A stretch of 64,000 nt of DNA from Catalimonadaceae bacterium JC749 (GCA_021730635.1 JAJNNC010000001.1:62001-126000), one strand, 5' to 3'. Shown: positions 55,457-64,000, counted from the stretch's first letter. Translations and numbers: made by a program. The notes: generated by a model not told the origin, from the letters alone.

Positions 55457-58400
55457 ATGAAAACTTTTTCTCTCATATGGTTCATCAGTTTGTTGCTTCT
55501 CTGCTGTATGAGAGGGATAAGTTATGCTCAGACAAAAAACCTTCAGTTTGAATATCTTCAACAGGGGCTTCCCAAAACGGGTATCAGTAGCATACTTCAG
55601 GATCAGGAGGGTTTTATGTGGTTTGGTACCGAGGATGGCTTGTATAAATACGATGGGCACAAAGCTACGACCTATCAAGCCGATCCTGCTAACCCGGATC
55701 ATACGCTACGATCTAATTATATAAGAGCCATCCACGAAGACCAGAAGGGAAGACTCTGGGTCGCCACATATGGAGGCGGATTACATCAGGTAGATAAACG
55801 AACCGGAAAAGTCATTTACCCTATTAATTCGGGACAAATAAATGAATGGAATGAGCTTTATCTTTTTACTATTGTTGAAGATGAACACGGAATCTTGTGG
55901 CTGGGTTCTTCCTTGGGCTTAGTCAGTTTTGATCCGGCTACTGAAAAGTATAGCTTGTACCCTTCACCCAATAGGGAAATCATTTTCTCTTTAAAGAAAG
56001 ATGAGCATGGCATATTGTGGGCAGTCAATCCAGAAGGGATGTATCGCTTTGATCCTACTACGGGTACATTTATGCTATTTCCAGTAACTGCCTTATCTAG
56101 ATCTAATCATGTAGATAAGAAAGGAAACGCCTGGATAGGTACCTGGGGAGAAGGATTATTCCACATGGATACCCATACACCTGGTCAGTTTACGCCTTAT
56201 AATCCGGGAGGCTTGATTAAAAACATCATAGTAGACATTTATGAAGCAGATGGTTTGTGGCTGGCCACCAGTGAAGGATTGCAGCACATAGAGGTTAGCA
56301 CTGATCAAGTCACTACGTATCAATCGGATCCTTCCCAGCCAGGCAGTCTGAGTAGCCATATCATTTGGTCTGTTTACAAAGACCGTACAGGTAATCTGTG
56401 GGTAGGCACTTCTAATGGCGTAAATAAAGCCAGTACACGTACCAAACCTTTTTATACCCACCAGATCATCCCGACTCCCTCTTCTTTCCACCGCCCGGAA
56501 AACGAAATTTCTGCTGTATTGGAAGACCATACGGGCACACTCTGGCTCAGTAGTGCCGCTAAAGGATTATACCGGCTAGATACCCAGACACATCAACTCA
56601 CTTACATAGTAGTCAATCCTGATGATAAGCGTACCATGCTGTACAGTCAAGAGTGGCCATTAATAGAAGACCAGCAAGGCCAGCTTTGGGTAGGCACAGA
56701 TATGGAAAAAGGACTCTACCGCTTAGATCGGGCTACCGGAAGATTTATCCGTTACGCTTGTGAAATCTTCATCAGAATGCTGGATGTTGATGCTTCCGGC
56801 AAACTCTGGATCGGTGGGCGTTACAACGAAATGGCTTCTTTTGATCCGGCAACAGAGCAATTCACCTACTATATAGCTAGTAAAAAAGACTCTATGAGTT
56901 TAATTCCAGGAAAAATTAACGACTTGATGGTGAGCCGTATGGGAGACGTGTGGGCGGCTACCGAGAACGGCATAAGTCGCCTGAATCCTGCAACTGGTAA
57001 GTTTACCCGCTACCAGTCTAATTCAAAGGCACCCAAAGGGCACTTGAATGATCATTATGTGCTCTCGCTCTACGAAGACCAGGAAGGCATCCTCTGGGTA
57101 GGTACTCACCAGGGAGGATTGAATCGGTTGGACCCCCATACTAACACCTTTACCTACTTTACTACACAGCATGGGCTACCCAGTAACCAGATAAGGAGCA
57201 TCATTGGGGATGAAAAAGGTAATTTGTGGATGGGTACCAGCCAGGGATTAAGCCGCTTTAATCCCAAAATGCATACATTCCGCAACTTCAATATTAGTGA
57301 TGGTTTGCCAGGCAATGAATTTTATGGAGCCGGTGGAGTCGGTAGTGTATTTAGCCGTAATGGGAAATTGATGTTTGGCAACATGGACGGTTTAGTTACC
57401 TTTTACCCCGATAGCATCCAAGAGAATACTATCCTCCCACCCGTCTACATCACGGGTTTTACTGTGATGCAACAGGAAAGGGAGATACCCGCTACTCACA
57501 TAGAGCTTCCCTACAATGAGAACTTTCTTTCTTTTGAATTTGTAGCCCTCAACTATGACGCTCCTGAGAAAAACCAATATGCCTATAGGCTGGAAGGCCT
57601 AGACAAGGCTTGGGTTGACAGTGGCACCCGTAAATTTGCCAGCTACACTGCCTTAGCCCCGGGAGAATACACCTTCCGAGTGAAAGCCTCTAACAATGAT
57701 GGAATCTGGAACGAGCAGGGTGCTTCCTTATCCCTTACCATTCTGCCTCCTTGGTGGCAGACCTGGTGGGCTTATACAATCTATGCCTTGCTAGGAATCA
57801 GTATCCTGTTTGGCCTGGTCTATTACCTGGTCTCCCGCGAAAGACTCAAGAACGACTTGAAACTGCAGCGCTTAGAAGCCGAGAAAATGCATGAGATAGA
57901 CCAGATGAAAAGCCGTTTCTTTGCCAACATCTCTCATGAGTTCCGTACCCCGCTAACTTTGATCCTGGGTCCTTTGAAAGCCTTGCAGGAGGGCACTCTC
58001 ACCGGTGATCCAAAAGCTGTCTTTGCTGTGATGAGCAGAAATGCCCAGCGACTGCTCAGGCTCATCAACCAGTTGTTAGACTTCAGCAAACTGGAAGCAG
58101 GTAAGATGCAACTGCAAACCACTACCACTGATCTGGTCCTCTTGCTCAGGCACATCACCTCAGCCTATGAATCCCTGGCTACTGAGAAAAAGATCAAATA
58201 CTTCTTCTATGCGGAAGTAGAGGAACTCATCATGCAGCTAGACCAGGAGAAAGTGGCCACCATCATGCATAACCTCTTGTCCAATGCTTTCAAGTTCACG
58301 GCTGAAGGTGGAGAGGTGATCCTGCACCTGAAAACAGAGGGGCAATGGGCTCTTGTCAGTGTGAAAGATACCGGCATGGGTATAGCTGCTGAAGAACTGG

Positions 58401-59458
58401 ACAAGGTCTTTGACCGCTTCTACCAGGTAGACAGCTCTCAGACCAGAGAACAGGAAGGCAGTGGGCTGGGCATGGCATTGGCCAAAGAGCTCACAGAACT
58501 GCATCAGGGTCAGATTAGGGTGGAAAGCCAGCAAGCAAAAGGCACTACCTTCACTCTCTGGCTACCTTTAGGAAAAGCATCTCTACATCCAGAACAGATC
58601 AGAGAGACAGCAGAAGGAAAAGCCAGTGAGGGGTATTTTGTTGATCAGCCATTGGCTAAAGAGATAGAAGAAGAGACTACCACCCCAGCAGCCCATGATC
58701 ATCCGCTCATCCTGGTGGTAGAAGACCATGCTGACATGCGCCACTACATACGCAGTATCCTGCAAAGTCATTATCAGGTCATAGAAGCAGCCAATGGCAA
58801 GGAAGGGATGCAAAGAGCCAAAGCCCTCTTGCCCGATCTGATCCTCAGTGATGTGATGATGCCCTACATGGATGGCTATCAGCTCTGTGAAAAGATAAAA
58901 ACCAATGAGCTGACCAGCCATATCCCCCTCATCCTGCTCACGGCTAAAGCAGATAGGCAGAGCAAACTCACTGGACTGCAAACAGGAGCCGATGATTATC
59001 TTGCCAAACCCTTTGATGCTGAAGAGTTGCTGCTCATCGTCAGGAACCATATTGAAGAACGTAGAAAGATGCGGGAACACTACAGCCGACAGATCACCCT
59101 GCAACCCAAAGCCATTACTATCACCTCGGTGGATGAACAGTTCTTACAGAAAGTCATGCTGGTGATAGAAGCCCACATGGATGATGCAGCCTTTGGAGTA
59201 GAAGCCTTGAGTCTGGAAGTGGGCATGAGCCGTATGCAGTTACTCAGAAAACTGAAAGCCCTGACCGATCAGGCACCTAATGATTTTATCCGGGTCATCC
59301 GTTTGAAAAGAGCGGCTGAACTTCTTTCACAAGGCGCTGGCAACATTGCAGAGGTAGCTTTTCTGGTAGGCTTCCAGGACCCTTCTTACTTCACCAAATG
59401 CTTCCAAAAACAGTTTAACCAAACGCCTTCTGACTATATCGCTGCCCGCTCCCTTTGA
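55457..59458 (+). CDS. Hybrid two-component system sensor/response regulator, HTCS E
   Basis: This 1333-aa protein starts 4 nt after HTCS D (TAAgcctATG, the same junction as A to B). The sensor is the most divergent (start NLQFEYLQQGLPKTGISSIL; blades such as GFMWFGT and GILWAVN), followed by Y_Y_Y, transmembrane helix, HisKA (His827) and HATPase. The receiver (Asp1132, MPYMDG) has DNA matching HTCS B, and the AraC helix-turn-helix carries IRVIRLKRAAELLSQGAGNI. The last lines resemble A (VAFLVGF, QTPSDYIA). It follows the same module order but is assembled from pieces of several paralogues. Confidence 0.95.
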   Translation: MKTFSLIWFISLLLLCCMRGISYAQTKNLQFEYLQQGLPKTGISSILQDQEGFMWFGTEDGLYKYDGHKATTYQADPANPDHTLRSNYIRAIHEDQKGRLWVATYGGGLHQVDKRTGKVIYPINSGQINEWNELYLFTIVEDEHGILWLGSSLGLVSFDPATEKYSLYPSPNREIIFSLKKDEHGILWAVNPEGMYRFDPTTGTFMLFPVTALSRSNHVDKKGNAWIGTWGEGLFHMDTHTPGQFTPYNPGGLIKNIIVDIYEADGLWLATSEGLQHIEVSTDQVTTYQSDPSQPGSLSSHIIWSVYKDRTGNLWVGTSNGVNKASTRTKPFYTHQIIPTPSSFHRPENEISAVLEDHTGTLWLSSAAKGLYRLDTQTHQLTYIVVNPDDKRTMLYSQEWPLIEDQQGQLWVGTDMEKGLYRLDRATGRFIRYACEIFIRMLDVDASGKLWIGGRYNEMASFDPATEQFTYYIASKKDSMSLIPGKINDLMVSRMGDVWAATENGISRLNPATGKFTRYQSNSKAPKGHLNDHYVLSLYEDQEGILWVGTHQGGLNRLDPHTNTFTYFTTQHGLPSNQIRSIIGDEKGNLWMGTSQGLSRFNPKMHTFRNFNISDGLPGNEFYGAGGVGSVFSRNGKLMFGNMDGLVTFYPDSIQENTILPPVYITGFTVMQQEREIPATHIELPYNENFLSFEFVALNYDAPEKNQYAYRLEGLDKAWVDSGTRKFASYTALAPGEYTFRVKASNNDGIWNEQGASLSLTILPPWWQTWWAYTIYALLGISILFGLVYYLVSRERLKNDLKLQRLEAEKMHEIDQMKSRFFANISHEFRTPLTLILGPLKALQEGTLTGDPKAVFAVMSRNAQRLLRLINQLLDFSKLEAGKMQLQTTTTDLVLLLRHITSAYESLATEKKIKYFFYAEVEELIMQLDQEKVATIMHNLLSNAFKFTAEGGEVILHLKTEGQWALVSVKDTGMGIAAEELDKVFDRFYQVDSSQTREQEGSGLGMALAKELTELHQGQIRVESQQAKGTTFTLWLPLGKASLHPEQIRETAEGKASEGYFVDQPLAKEIEEETTTPAAHDHPLILVVEDHADMRHYIRSILQSHYQVIEAANGKEGMQRAKALLPDLILSDVMMPYMDGYQLCEKIKTNELTSHIPLILLTAKADRQSKLTGLQTGADDYLAKPFDAEELLLIVRNHIEERRKMREHYSRQITLQPKAITITSVDEQFLQKVMLVIEAHMDDAAFGVEALSLEVGMSRMQLLRKLKALTDQAPNDFIRVIRLKRAAELLSQGAGNIAEVAFLVGFQDPSYFTKCFQKQFNQTPSDYIAARSL

Positions 59459-59496
59459 CAATTTGACAAAAAGCAGCGGAATCGTACCTTTGTCTC

Positions 59497-60366
59497 GTGG
59501 CAGAACAACTGATTCAACCTTTACAGAAAGACGACACGTTGCTGCAAGACGTGCAACAAACCGCTTCTTCCCGGGAAGCGCATTTCCACTTGTGGTGGCT
59601 GGGGCAAAGCGGCTACCTCGTGCAATGGCAGGGAAAACACCTGCTCCTTGATCCTTACCTGTCGGATTCACTGACGAAGAAATATGCCGACACGGAAAAG
59701 CCGCATATCCGCATGACAGAGCGGGTGATAGATCCGGGCCGTCTTAACTTTATTGATGTGGTTACCTCTAGTCATAACCATACCGATCACCTCGACGGAG
59801 AAACGCTGATCCCTCTGTTGCAGGCCAATCCGGACATTGCCTGTATTATTCCGGAAGCCAACCGGGATTTTGTAGCCGAGCGGCTGCGGCAGGAACCTTC
59901 CTTTTTTACCGGCCTCAACGACGGTGACACCCTGGAGGTAAAAGGCTTTCGTTTTACAGCCGTGCCTGCCGCCCATAATACGATAGAAAGAGATGAGGCA
60001 GGCCGCTGTAAGTTTCTGGGATACGTCATACAGTTTGGCCCCTGGACGCTCTACCACAGTGGGGATACCCTCTGGTATGAAGACATGGTCAACCGGCTCT
60101 CTCCTTTTGCGATAGATGTCGCCCTGCTGCCTATCAACGGCCATGATCCGCGCCGCAAGGTAGCCGGTAACCTGAATGCACAGGAAGCGGTGCAACTAGC
60201 CCAACAGATAGGAGCACGCCTGGTGATTCCCTGCCATTATGATATGTTCACTTTCAACACGGCTGACCCTGCCGATTTTATCCGGGCAGCGGAATCTCAT
60301 CATCAGCCCTATCGGGTGTTGCAGGGTGGCGAACGTTGGAGCAGCCATCACTTATCACCACGCTGA
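59497..60366 (+). CDS. MBL-fold metallo-hydrolase (UlaG-like)
   Basis: This 289-aa cytoplasmic metallo-beta-lactamase-fold hydrolase has HxHxDH at residues 93-98 (SSHNHTDHLDG). Further ligand motifs are AVPAAHNT, LYHSGDTLWYEDM and IPCHYDMFTFN, and LWWLGQSGYLVQW is typical of the L-ascorbate-6-phosphate lactonase (UlaG) group. The GTG at 59497 is the only good start before the conserved core, so it is accepted. It lies 38 nt after HTCS E, so it could be cotranscribed and be a target of the cluster. The substrate is not known. Confidence 0.88.
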   Translation: MAEQLIQPLQKDDTLLQDVQQTASSREAHFHLWWLGQSGYLVQWQGKHLLLDPYLSDSLTKKYADTEKPHIRMTERVIDPGRLNFIDVVTSSHNHTDHLDGETLIPLLQANPDIACIIPEANRDFVAERLRQEPSFFTGLNDGDTLEVKGFRFTAVPAAHNTIERDEAGRCKFLGYVIQFGPWTLYHSGDTLWYEDMVNRLSPFAIDVALLPINGHDPRRKVAGNLNAQEAVQLAQQIGARLVIPCHYDMFTFNTADPADFIRAAESHHQPYRVLQGGERWSSHHLSPR

Positions 60367-60475
60367 GCTTTCTCTCTTTTCAGTGGTTTGATAATAGAGG
60401 CTAATAGTCTGGCAAAAAATGATAATATTCTATATTGCAAGACCTATAGCTACTAATACAACTTAGTCAACGTTC

Positions 60476-61687
60476 ATGATGACCAAACTATCTGCCACCT
60501 TATTTTTTCTGCTATTACTTTTCAGACAACACGCTCCTGCACAGGCTTTAGAAAAACCAGACTCTATAGACATTAGCTATGGTAACAGAGGTATTGAATT
60601 TCAAAGTCCCGATGATCGCTTCCTACTACAAATTCAATCGCGGCTGCAGTTTCGCTATGCGGTACCTTCCGACCAGGATCCCATTACCTTTGATGACTTC
60701 CAGCTGCAAAGAAGACATACCTTCAAGATTAACCGTGCCCGTCTGAAAATAGGGGGGCATGCCTTTCAACCCTGGCTGAAATACTATTGGGAGTATGAAC
60801 TTTCTCAAGGCAATCTGCTGGATTTTCGCATCATGGTGGAGAGATGGCCTTTCTTCAACATTAAAATCGGACAATGGAAGACAGAGTATAACCGGGAAAG
60901 GGTGATCTCATCAGGGCAGCAGCAGATGCTGGAGCGCTCCCTGATCAACCGCCCTTTCACCCTGGATCGTCAGCAGGGTATTTCTTTGTATGGCCGTCTG
61001 CAGGCAGCAGGAAGTGCGGATTTTCATTACTGGTTTTCTGTGCTTACCGGCACAGGCAGAGGAGCAACCATCAATGATGATGCCCATCTGCTCTATACAG
61101 CCCGTGTGCAGTGGAACTTTACAGGACAGCTCTTGGAGATGACGGGTTCCGATGTAACTTATCGGGAGCAGGGAGCAGGCAGCCTGGCCTTGGCAGCAGC
61201 GACCAACCGTAGTGCGTACACTCGCTTCTCACAGGCTGGGGGTGGACAATTAGAAGGGTTTGCATCCGCACAGCCCGGTCAGTATCGTACCCATCAGTGG
61301 GTAGCAGAAAGTGCCTGGATGAAGAAGGGGTTTTCCTTTCAGCAGGAGTTTCACTGGAAACAGATCCATGATTTTGTCAGTGAAGAAACGACCACCTTGA
61401 TGGGCAACTATGTGCAGGCAGGATACTTTTTCCACTCTCTATGGGAGTGGGTACCACAGCCTCTGGAACTAGCAGCCCGCCATACCTGGTTTCAGCAGGA
61501 TTTGTTCGATGCCAATGCATCTATGAACAATGCCTTGGAACAGGGATTTTCTTTTGCCGCTAACTGGTTCTTTCAGCAGCACCGCAATAAGCTGACGGCC
61601 GATGTAGCCTATCTTCATTTTTCTGAAGCTATACAGGAACCAGCCAGTGGTTGGCGTTTTCGCTTTCAGTGGGATATATCTCTGTAA
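60476..61687 (+). CDS. OprP/OprO-type porin
   Basis: This 403-aa outer-membrane beta-barrel has a signal peptide (residues 1-22, ending APAQA). The OprO/OprP-like start SYGNRGIEFQSPDDRFLLQI is followed by RRHTFKINRARLKIGGHAF and NIKIGQWKTEYNRERVISS, and alternating hydrophobic strands run to a C-terminal FRFQWDISL ending in a hydrophobic residue. Such porins often carry phosphate or other anions. Phosphate regulation is not evident from the sequence. The second ATG at 60479 is equally possible. Confidence 0.88.
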   Translation: MMTKLSATLFFLLLLFRQHAPAQALEKPDSIDISYGNRGIEFQSPDDRFLLQIQSRLQFRYAVPSDQDPITFDDFQLQRRHTFKINRARLKIGGHAFQPWLKYYWEYELSQGNLLDFRIMVERWPFFNIKIGQWKTEYNRERVISSGQQQMLERSLINRPFTLDRQQGISLYGRLQAAGSADFHYWFSVLTGTGRGATINDDAHLLYTARVQWNFTGQLLEMTGSDVTYREQGAGSLALAAATNRSAYTRFSQAGGGQLEGFASAQPGQYRTHQWVAESAWMKKGFSFQQEFHWKQIHDFVSEETTTLMGNYVQAGYFFHSLWEWVPQPLELAARHTWFQQDLFDANASMNNALEQGFSFAANWFFQQHRNKLTADVAYLHFSEAIQEPASGWRFRFQWDISL

Positions 61688-61851
61688 GGAGAAAGACACC
61701 CATGAGAAAAACCTATTCTTATGTTCCGTATTCCATGCAGGAATTCTAGCTTCGGAGAAGCAAAACGCCTAATATTTTCTAGCAACTTTTTTATAGAATA
61801 AGTTGAATATCAAATCATTTTTTCATAAATTTTGTTATATAATACTTCATG

Positions 61852-61885
61852 TTAACTTAACATTGTTAACATTAACTTAACATTG
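61852..61885 (+). promoter_or_regulatory. Direct repeats upstream of the small membrane protein gene
   Basis: TTAACTTAACATTG occurs at 61852-61865 and 61872-61885, 20 bp apart (two helical turns), with a partial TTAAC between them. Repeats on one face of the helix suggest a regulator site. The gene starts 38 nt later. Confidence 0.45.
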
Positions 61886-61922
61886 AATTACATTTTTTAA
61901 ACGAAACAGAAAGGAGGAAGCG

Positions 61923-62063
61923 ATGAAAAAGACACCGTATGAAGCAAGAGCAAAATATGGACTCAACCGGTTCATGTTTGGAAAAGCCAAAAAGAAATCC
62001 AGGCCTTTTTACTGGATTCTCATTGTGCTGTTTTTGGCATTGTCGTTATTGCTAAGCCTGTAA
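61923..62063 (+). CDS. Small (46-aa) single-pass membrane protein
   Basis: ATG at 61923 reads a 46-aa protein with a charged N-terminal half (YEARAKYGLNRFMFGKAKKK) and a C-terminal transmembrane helix (FYWILIVLFLALSLLLSL). It is preceded by AAAGGAGGAAG (61910-61920), a near-perfect Shine-Dalgarno sequence with a 2-nt gap, far stronger than at other genes here. The length is below usual gene-calling limits. No homologous family is recognised. It stands alone, with direct repeats upstream, so tight regulation is likely. A membrane-stress or regulatory role is only a guess. Confidence 0.75.
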   Translation: MKKTPYEARAKYGLNRFMFGKAKKKSRPFYWILIVLFLALSLLLSL

Positions 62064-62158
62064 GTGCATCAGCATTCAATGGCGGTAATATGGGCTTTAC
62101 AGCCATCTCACACCGCTTTTAATAGTAAGGCTGATCAGCTGAAAGGGCTTTTCGTCAG

Positions 62159-62376
62159 CCGGTTCTGAAGGATCGTCATTCTTTGCCATAATACCTCATA
62201 CCCAACATATCGGCATGTATTCATAACAGGTTCGGAAGTTATACCCGTTGCGTTAGGAGGTTTCTTCCGAACCGGTTGTAACTGCAGGCAATATATCAGA
62301 GAGATTCCTGCCTGCGCAGGAATGACGGTTGAAATGAGATATGACATAAACCTGGTTCGGAAATAACTTCCGAACC
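62159..62376. repeat. Palindrome-rich intergenic region
   Basis: GGTTCGGAAG (62229-62238) and CTTCCGAACC (62264-62273) form a 10-bp perfect inverted repeat. GGTTCGGAA (62354-62362) and TTCCGAACC (62368-62376) form a 9-bp one around ATAAC. A related GGTTCTGAAG stands at 62160. A REP-like palindrome lies between them. All use the same GGTTCGGAAG arm, so this is one family of hairpins inserted or duplicated here. Confidence 0.7.
62304..62323. repeat. REP-like palindrome
   Basis: ATTCCTGCCTGCGCAGGAAT has 8-bp perfect arms and a CTGC loop, followed by GACGG. The minus-strand reading gives the peptide VIPAQAGIS, a known by-product of this type of dispersed repeat in many bacteria. It is probably a short extragenic palindrome; copy number is not visible here. 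Confidence 0.7.
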
Positions 62377-62862
62377 CTATAGAATTTCAGACCCTGCATT
62401 GCCATATGCTATTCAGGTAATAAGAAAACACTAGCAGTCGATGGTGAAATTTACAGAAAAAATATGATGCTGCCAGCGTTTTATCAGACTACGAACCTAT
62501 TTCTTTGCATAAAATCATTATGTGATTTTATTAGAAACTAAGCACCCTTTTCTCTCAATTTACGGGTAATTTGACACTTTTTCCACAAGTTATCCTACCT
62601 ATTCAGAGAATATATGATTACTGCCGTTATTTATTATAAGAACTATATGCATACATACTGCGAAAAATAAGGTTACGTCTCCCATGAAATCAAGCTACAG
62701 AAAGCACCTCAGTAGCGCTTTCAACAAACCTGCCCTCACTGCACCCGTCTGCACCCTTTTCTACTGTTTCTCTTGCATAAGCCTGCATCCTGCCCTTTCC
62801 CGGCTGTCCCGGTTTTGCTTCGTTGCTATCAGAAAATTATTAACCATTAAACGCAAAAGCAT
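62377..62862. other. Intergenic stretch with no confident gene
   Basis: AT-rich, with poly-T and poly-A runs. A 65-codon frame at 62684-62881 overlaps the next gene and lacks good coding signs, so no gene is called. Confidence 0.5.
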
Positions 62863-63564
62863 ATGCTGCAATACTCTTTAGTAAATAACCCGCTTACGCC
62901 CAATCCTACCGATTTAAGGGCTATCATTCAGCAATACAAAAGAAAAAAGATAGCAGATATTGTCAAGCAGCTCACGGTGCCGGGTTCTATTCTGAAAGAA
63001 ACAGAATGTGAGGCTGTCATCAAACGCTTCTTACAGATCATCGCAGATAACCTGCAGGAAGGGATAGGCCTCGATTCTGAGTTCCTGATCATCTCGCAAA
63101 CCATCAGCGGTGTCTTTAATCACGAAAACGATCCCTTTGACCGCAGCCGTCATCAGGTCAATATGACGGTTAGACCCGGTGCTGCTTTTCAGCAGGCACT
63201 GGATCAGGCGAAGCCTATCAAAACGGATAACCATATACCTACGCCTGCCATTAAATCTGTTTTTGATGTGAAGACCAAAAGCAATGAGCAGCTCACGGCC
63301 GACCGTATGTTTGACATTTATGGCAGCCAGCTCAAGATAGAAAATGCAGAAGACCCGGCGCAGGGCGTATTCCTGGTGAGCACCCAGAAAGAAAAAGAAG
63401 TAAAGGTAGAATATATTCACCACAACGGCTACCGGAAGTTACAGGTAGAGCTTCCGGCGGGTTTGAAGACCGGCGAGAAGTACCGTTTGGAAATACGCAC
63501 CACCGTGAATGGCGGCAAAGAAATACGCACAGGCAGTTACCACAAAGTATTGTCTGTGGCATAA
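62863..63564 (+). CDS. HU-like DNA-binding domain protein with DUF4469 C-terminus
   Basis: This 233-aa protein combines an N-terminal Bacteroidetes-type HU/IHF-like region (about residues 1-125: SLVNNPLTPNPTDLRAIIQ, TEDDIVK-like helices, VFNHENDPFDRSRHQVNMTV) with a C-terminal Ig-like DUF4469 domain (about 140-230: FDIYGSQLKIENAEDPAQGV, LQVELPAGLKTGEKYRLEI). Members usually accompany mobile or defence loci, but none is visible here. It probably binds DNA as a nucleoid-type or regulatory protein. A clear terminator follows. Confidence 0.85.
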   Translation: MLQYSLVNNPLTPNPTDLRAIIQQYKRKKIADIVKQLTVPGSILKETECEAVIKRFLQIIADNLQEGIGLDSEFLIISQTISGVFNHENDPFDRSRHQVNMTVRPGAAFQQALDQAKPIKTDNHIPTPAIKSVFDVKTKSNEQLTADRMFDIYGSQLKIENAEDPAQGVFLVSTQKEKEVKVEYIHHNGYRKLQVELPAGLKTGEKYRLEIRTTVNGGKEIRTGSYHKVLSVA

Positions 63565-63587
63565 GACTTCTTTTTTACGTGCCAGGA

Positions 63588-63619
63588 AACCTTTGGGTCA
63601 AAAGCTCAAAGGTTTTTTT
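63588..63619 (+). terminator. Rho-independent terminator of the HU-like gene
   Basis: AAACCTTTGGG (63588-63598) pairs with CTCAAAGGTTT (63605-63615), with one G-T pair. The second arm runs into a seven-T tract ending at 63619. It lies 24 nt after the stop. Confidence 0.85.
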
Positions 63620-64000
63620 GTGCCCTCTCCCACCCGTCTATCACAGGCTGTATCCTTTGTAAGCTCCTGACAGTATGCTATCCATCTCCTTCCTGGCATA
63701 CAGGGAAACCCCTTCCTTGCATACTATCTACTGCCTAATCATTACGCTAGTAAGAGGCTGTACTGCATACAGACCAAGCCTTAGGTTGCAGGCAAGGCAA
63801 CCCTTTCCCTGTATACAGACCTCTTCCGGTAGAGGAGCATGGACTATTTTATTATGTCAAGCGGGGGAGAGAACCCCTGAAGCAAGTGCCGTGGGTTTGA
63901 GCAATAACTAATATTTAGCAAGCCATTTTCTGAATAACCACAGCTTATTTCATCAAAATTTGATACCTTTTACAACAGAAAAGATACTACAGCAACCTAT
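63620..64000. other. Terminal intergenic stretch without supported genes
   Basis: It contains three copies of a GCATACAG/GTATACAG core near 63700, 63764 and 63815 and an inverted repeat GGTTGC/GCAACC (about 63784-63802). Frames here are short and lack homology. The window ends before the next gene. Confidence 0.5.

Noticed and set aside
61704-61751. 15-codon ORF after the porin gene
   Set aside because: No ribosome site, no conserved context.
62684-62881. 65-codon open frame before the HU-like gene
   Set aside because: Overlaps the start of the real gene, has cysteine-rich low-complexity translation and no homology signal.
63675-63911. 78-codon open frame at the window end
   Set aside because: Sits in DNA with repeated CATACAG-type motifs and lacks coding character or family resemblance.
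1-64000. CRISPR arrays, tRNA, rRNA, integrase or transposase genes
   Set aside because: I looked for regular repeat-spacer spacing, tRNA-like cloverleaf text and transposase motifs and found none. Small tRNAs could be missed by eye.

Overview
The window looks like a chromosomal segment of a free-living Bacteroidota, most likely of the order Cytophagales. Supporting this are five hybrid two-component systems (HTCS) of the kind typical of the phylum, several promoter-like TAnnTTTG (-7) elements, lipoprotein signals, a PVC-type heme-binding dehydrogenase and a Bacteroidetes-type HU/DUF4469 protein. Few genes have a Shine-Dalgarno sequence. I saw no rRNA, tRNA, CRISPR array, phage or transposase gene. 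The organism assignment is inference from gene content.

Region 1 (1-20 kb) is a housekeeping and stress mosaic: a SulP transporter with a TetR regulator, a small heat-shock protein and a CbpA-like J-protein, a site-2 protease with CBS domains, a SLOG protein, SDR and sterol-desaturase genes, a lipoprotein MsrA, a TIM-barrel isomerase, two histidine kinases, a DUF2254 protein, an SMP-30 lactonase and a CPA1 antiporter. A decayed endonuclease/exonuclease/phosphatase gene lies at 20.4-20.7 kb.

Region 2 (20.8-33.1 kb) is a putative catabolic locus. One operon encodes a Gfo/Idh/MocA dehydrogenase, an SDR, a ROK kinase-like protein lacking the usual zinc cysteines, a SIS protein, an FAD oxidoreductase and a phosphotriesterase-like hydrolase. 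A second operon encodes a Tat-exported TIM-barrel isomerase, a large heme-binding dehydrogenase lipoprotein and a MetE-C-like protein. An AraC regulator sits between them on the other strand. Both operons carry the same 20-bp sequence exactly 43 bp upstream of a -7-like element, so they probably form one regulon controlled by that AraC protein. The substrate is unknown, though sugar-like or polyol chemistry is plausible.

Region 3 (33.1-59.5 kb) is the most unusual part. Five HTCS genes, two of them tandem pairs with 4-nt gaps, are interspersed with two related small secreted HExxH proteins, a TPR protein and a TIG lipoprotein. No SusC/SusD or glycoside hydrolase gene is present. The sensor halves differ, but the kinase, receiver and AraC output modules are near-identical mosaics, which implies recent duplication and gene conversion. 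A conserved promoter module (TTACCAGT-N13-GTCCTAGCCTGTCC-N14-TAnCTTTR) recurs four times with invariant spacing from box to -7 element, and is a candidate common operator for the HTCS outputs. I propose a self-contained array of several sensors converging on one regulon.

Region 4 (59.5-64 kb) holds an MBL-fold hydrolase, an OprP/OprO-like porin, an unlisted 46-aa membrane protein behind an unusually strong Shine-Dalgarno sequence, a palindrome-rich (REP-like) intergenic stretch, and an HU-like DNA-binding protein with a clear terminator.
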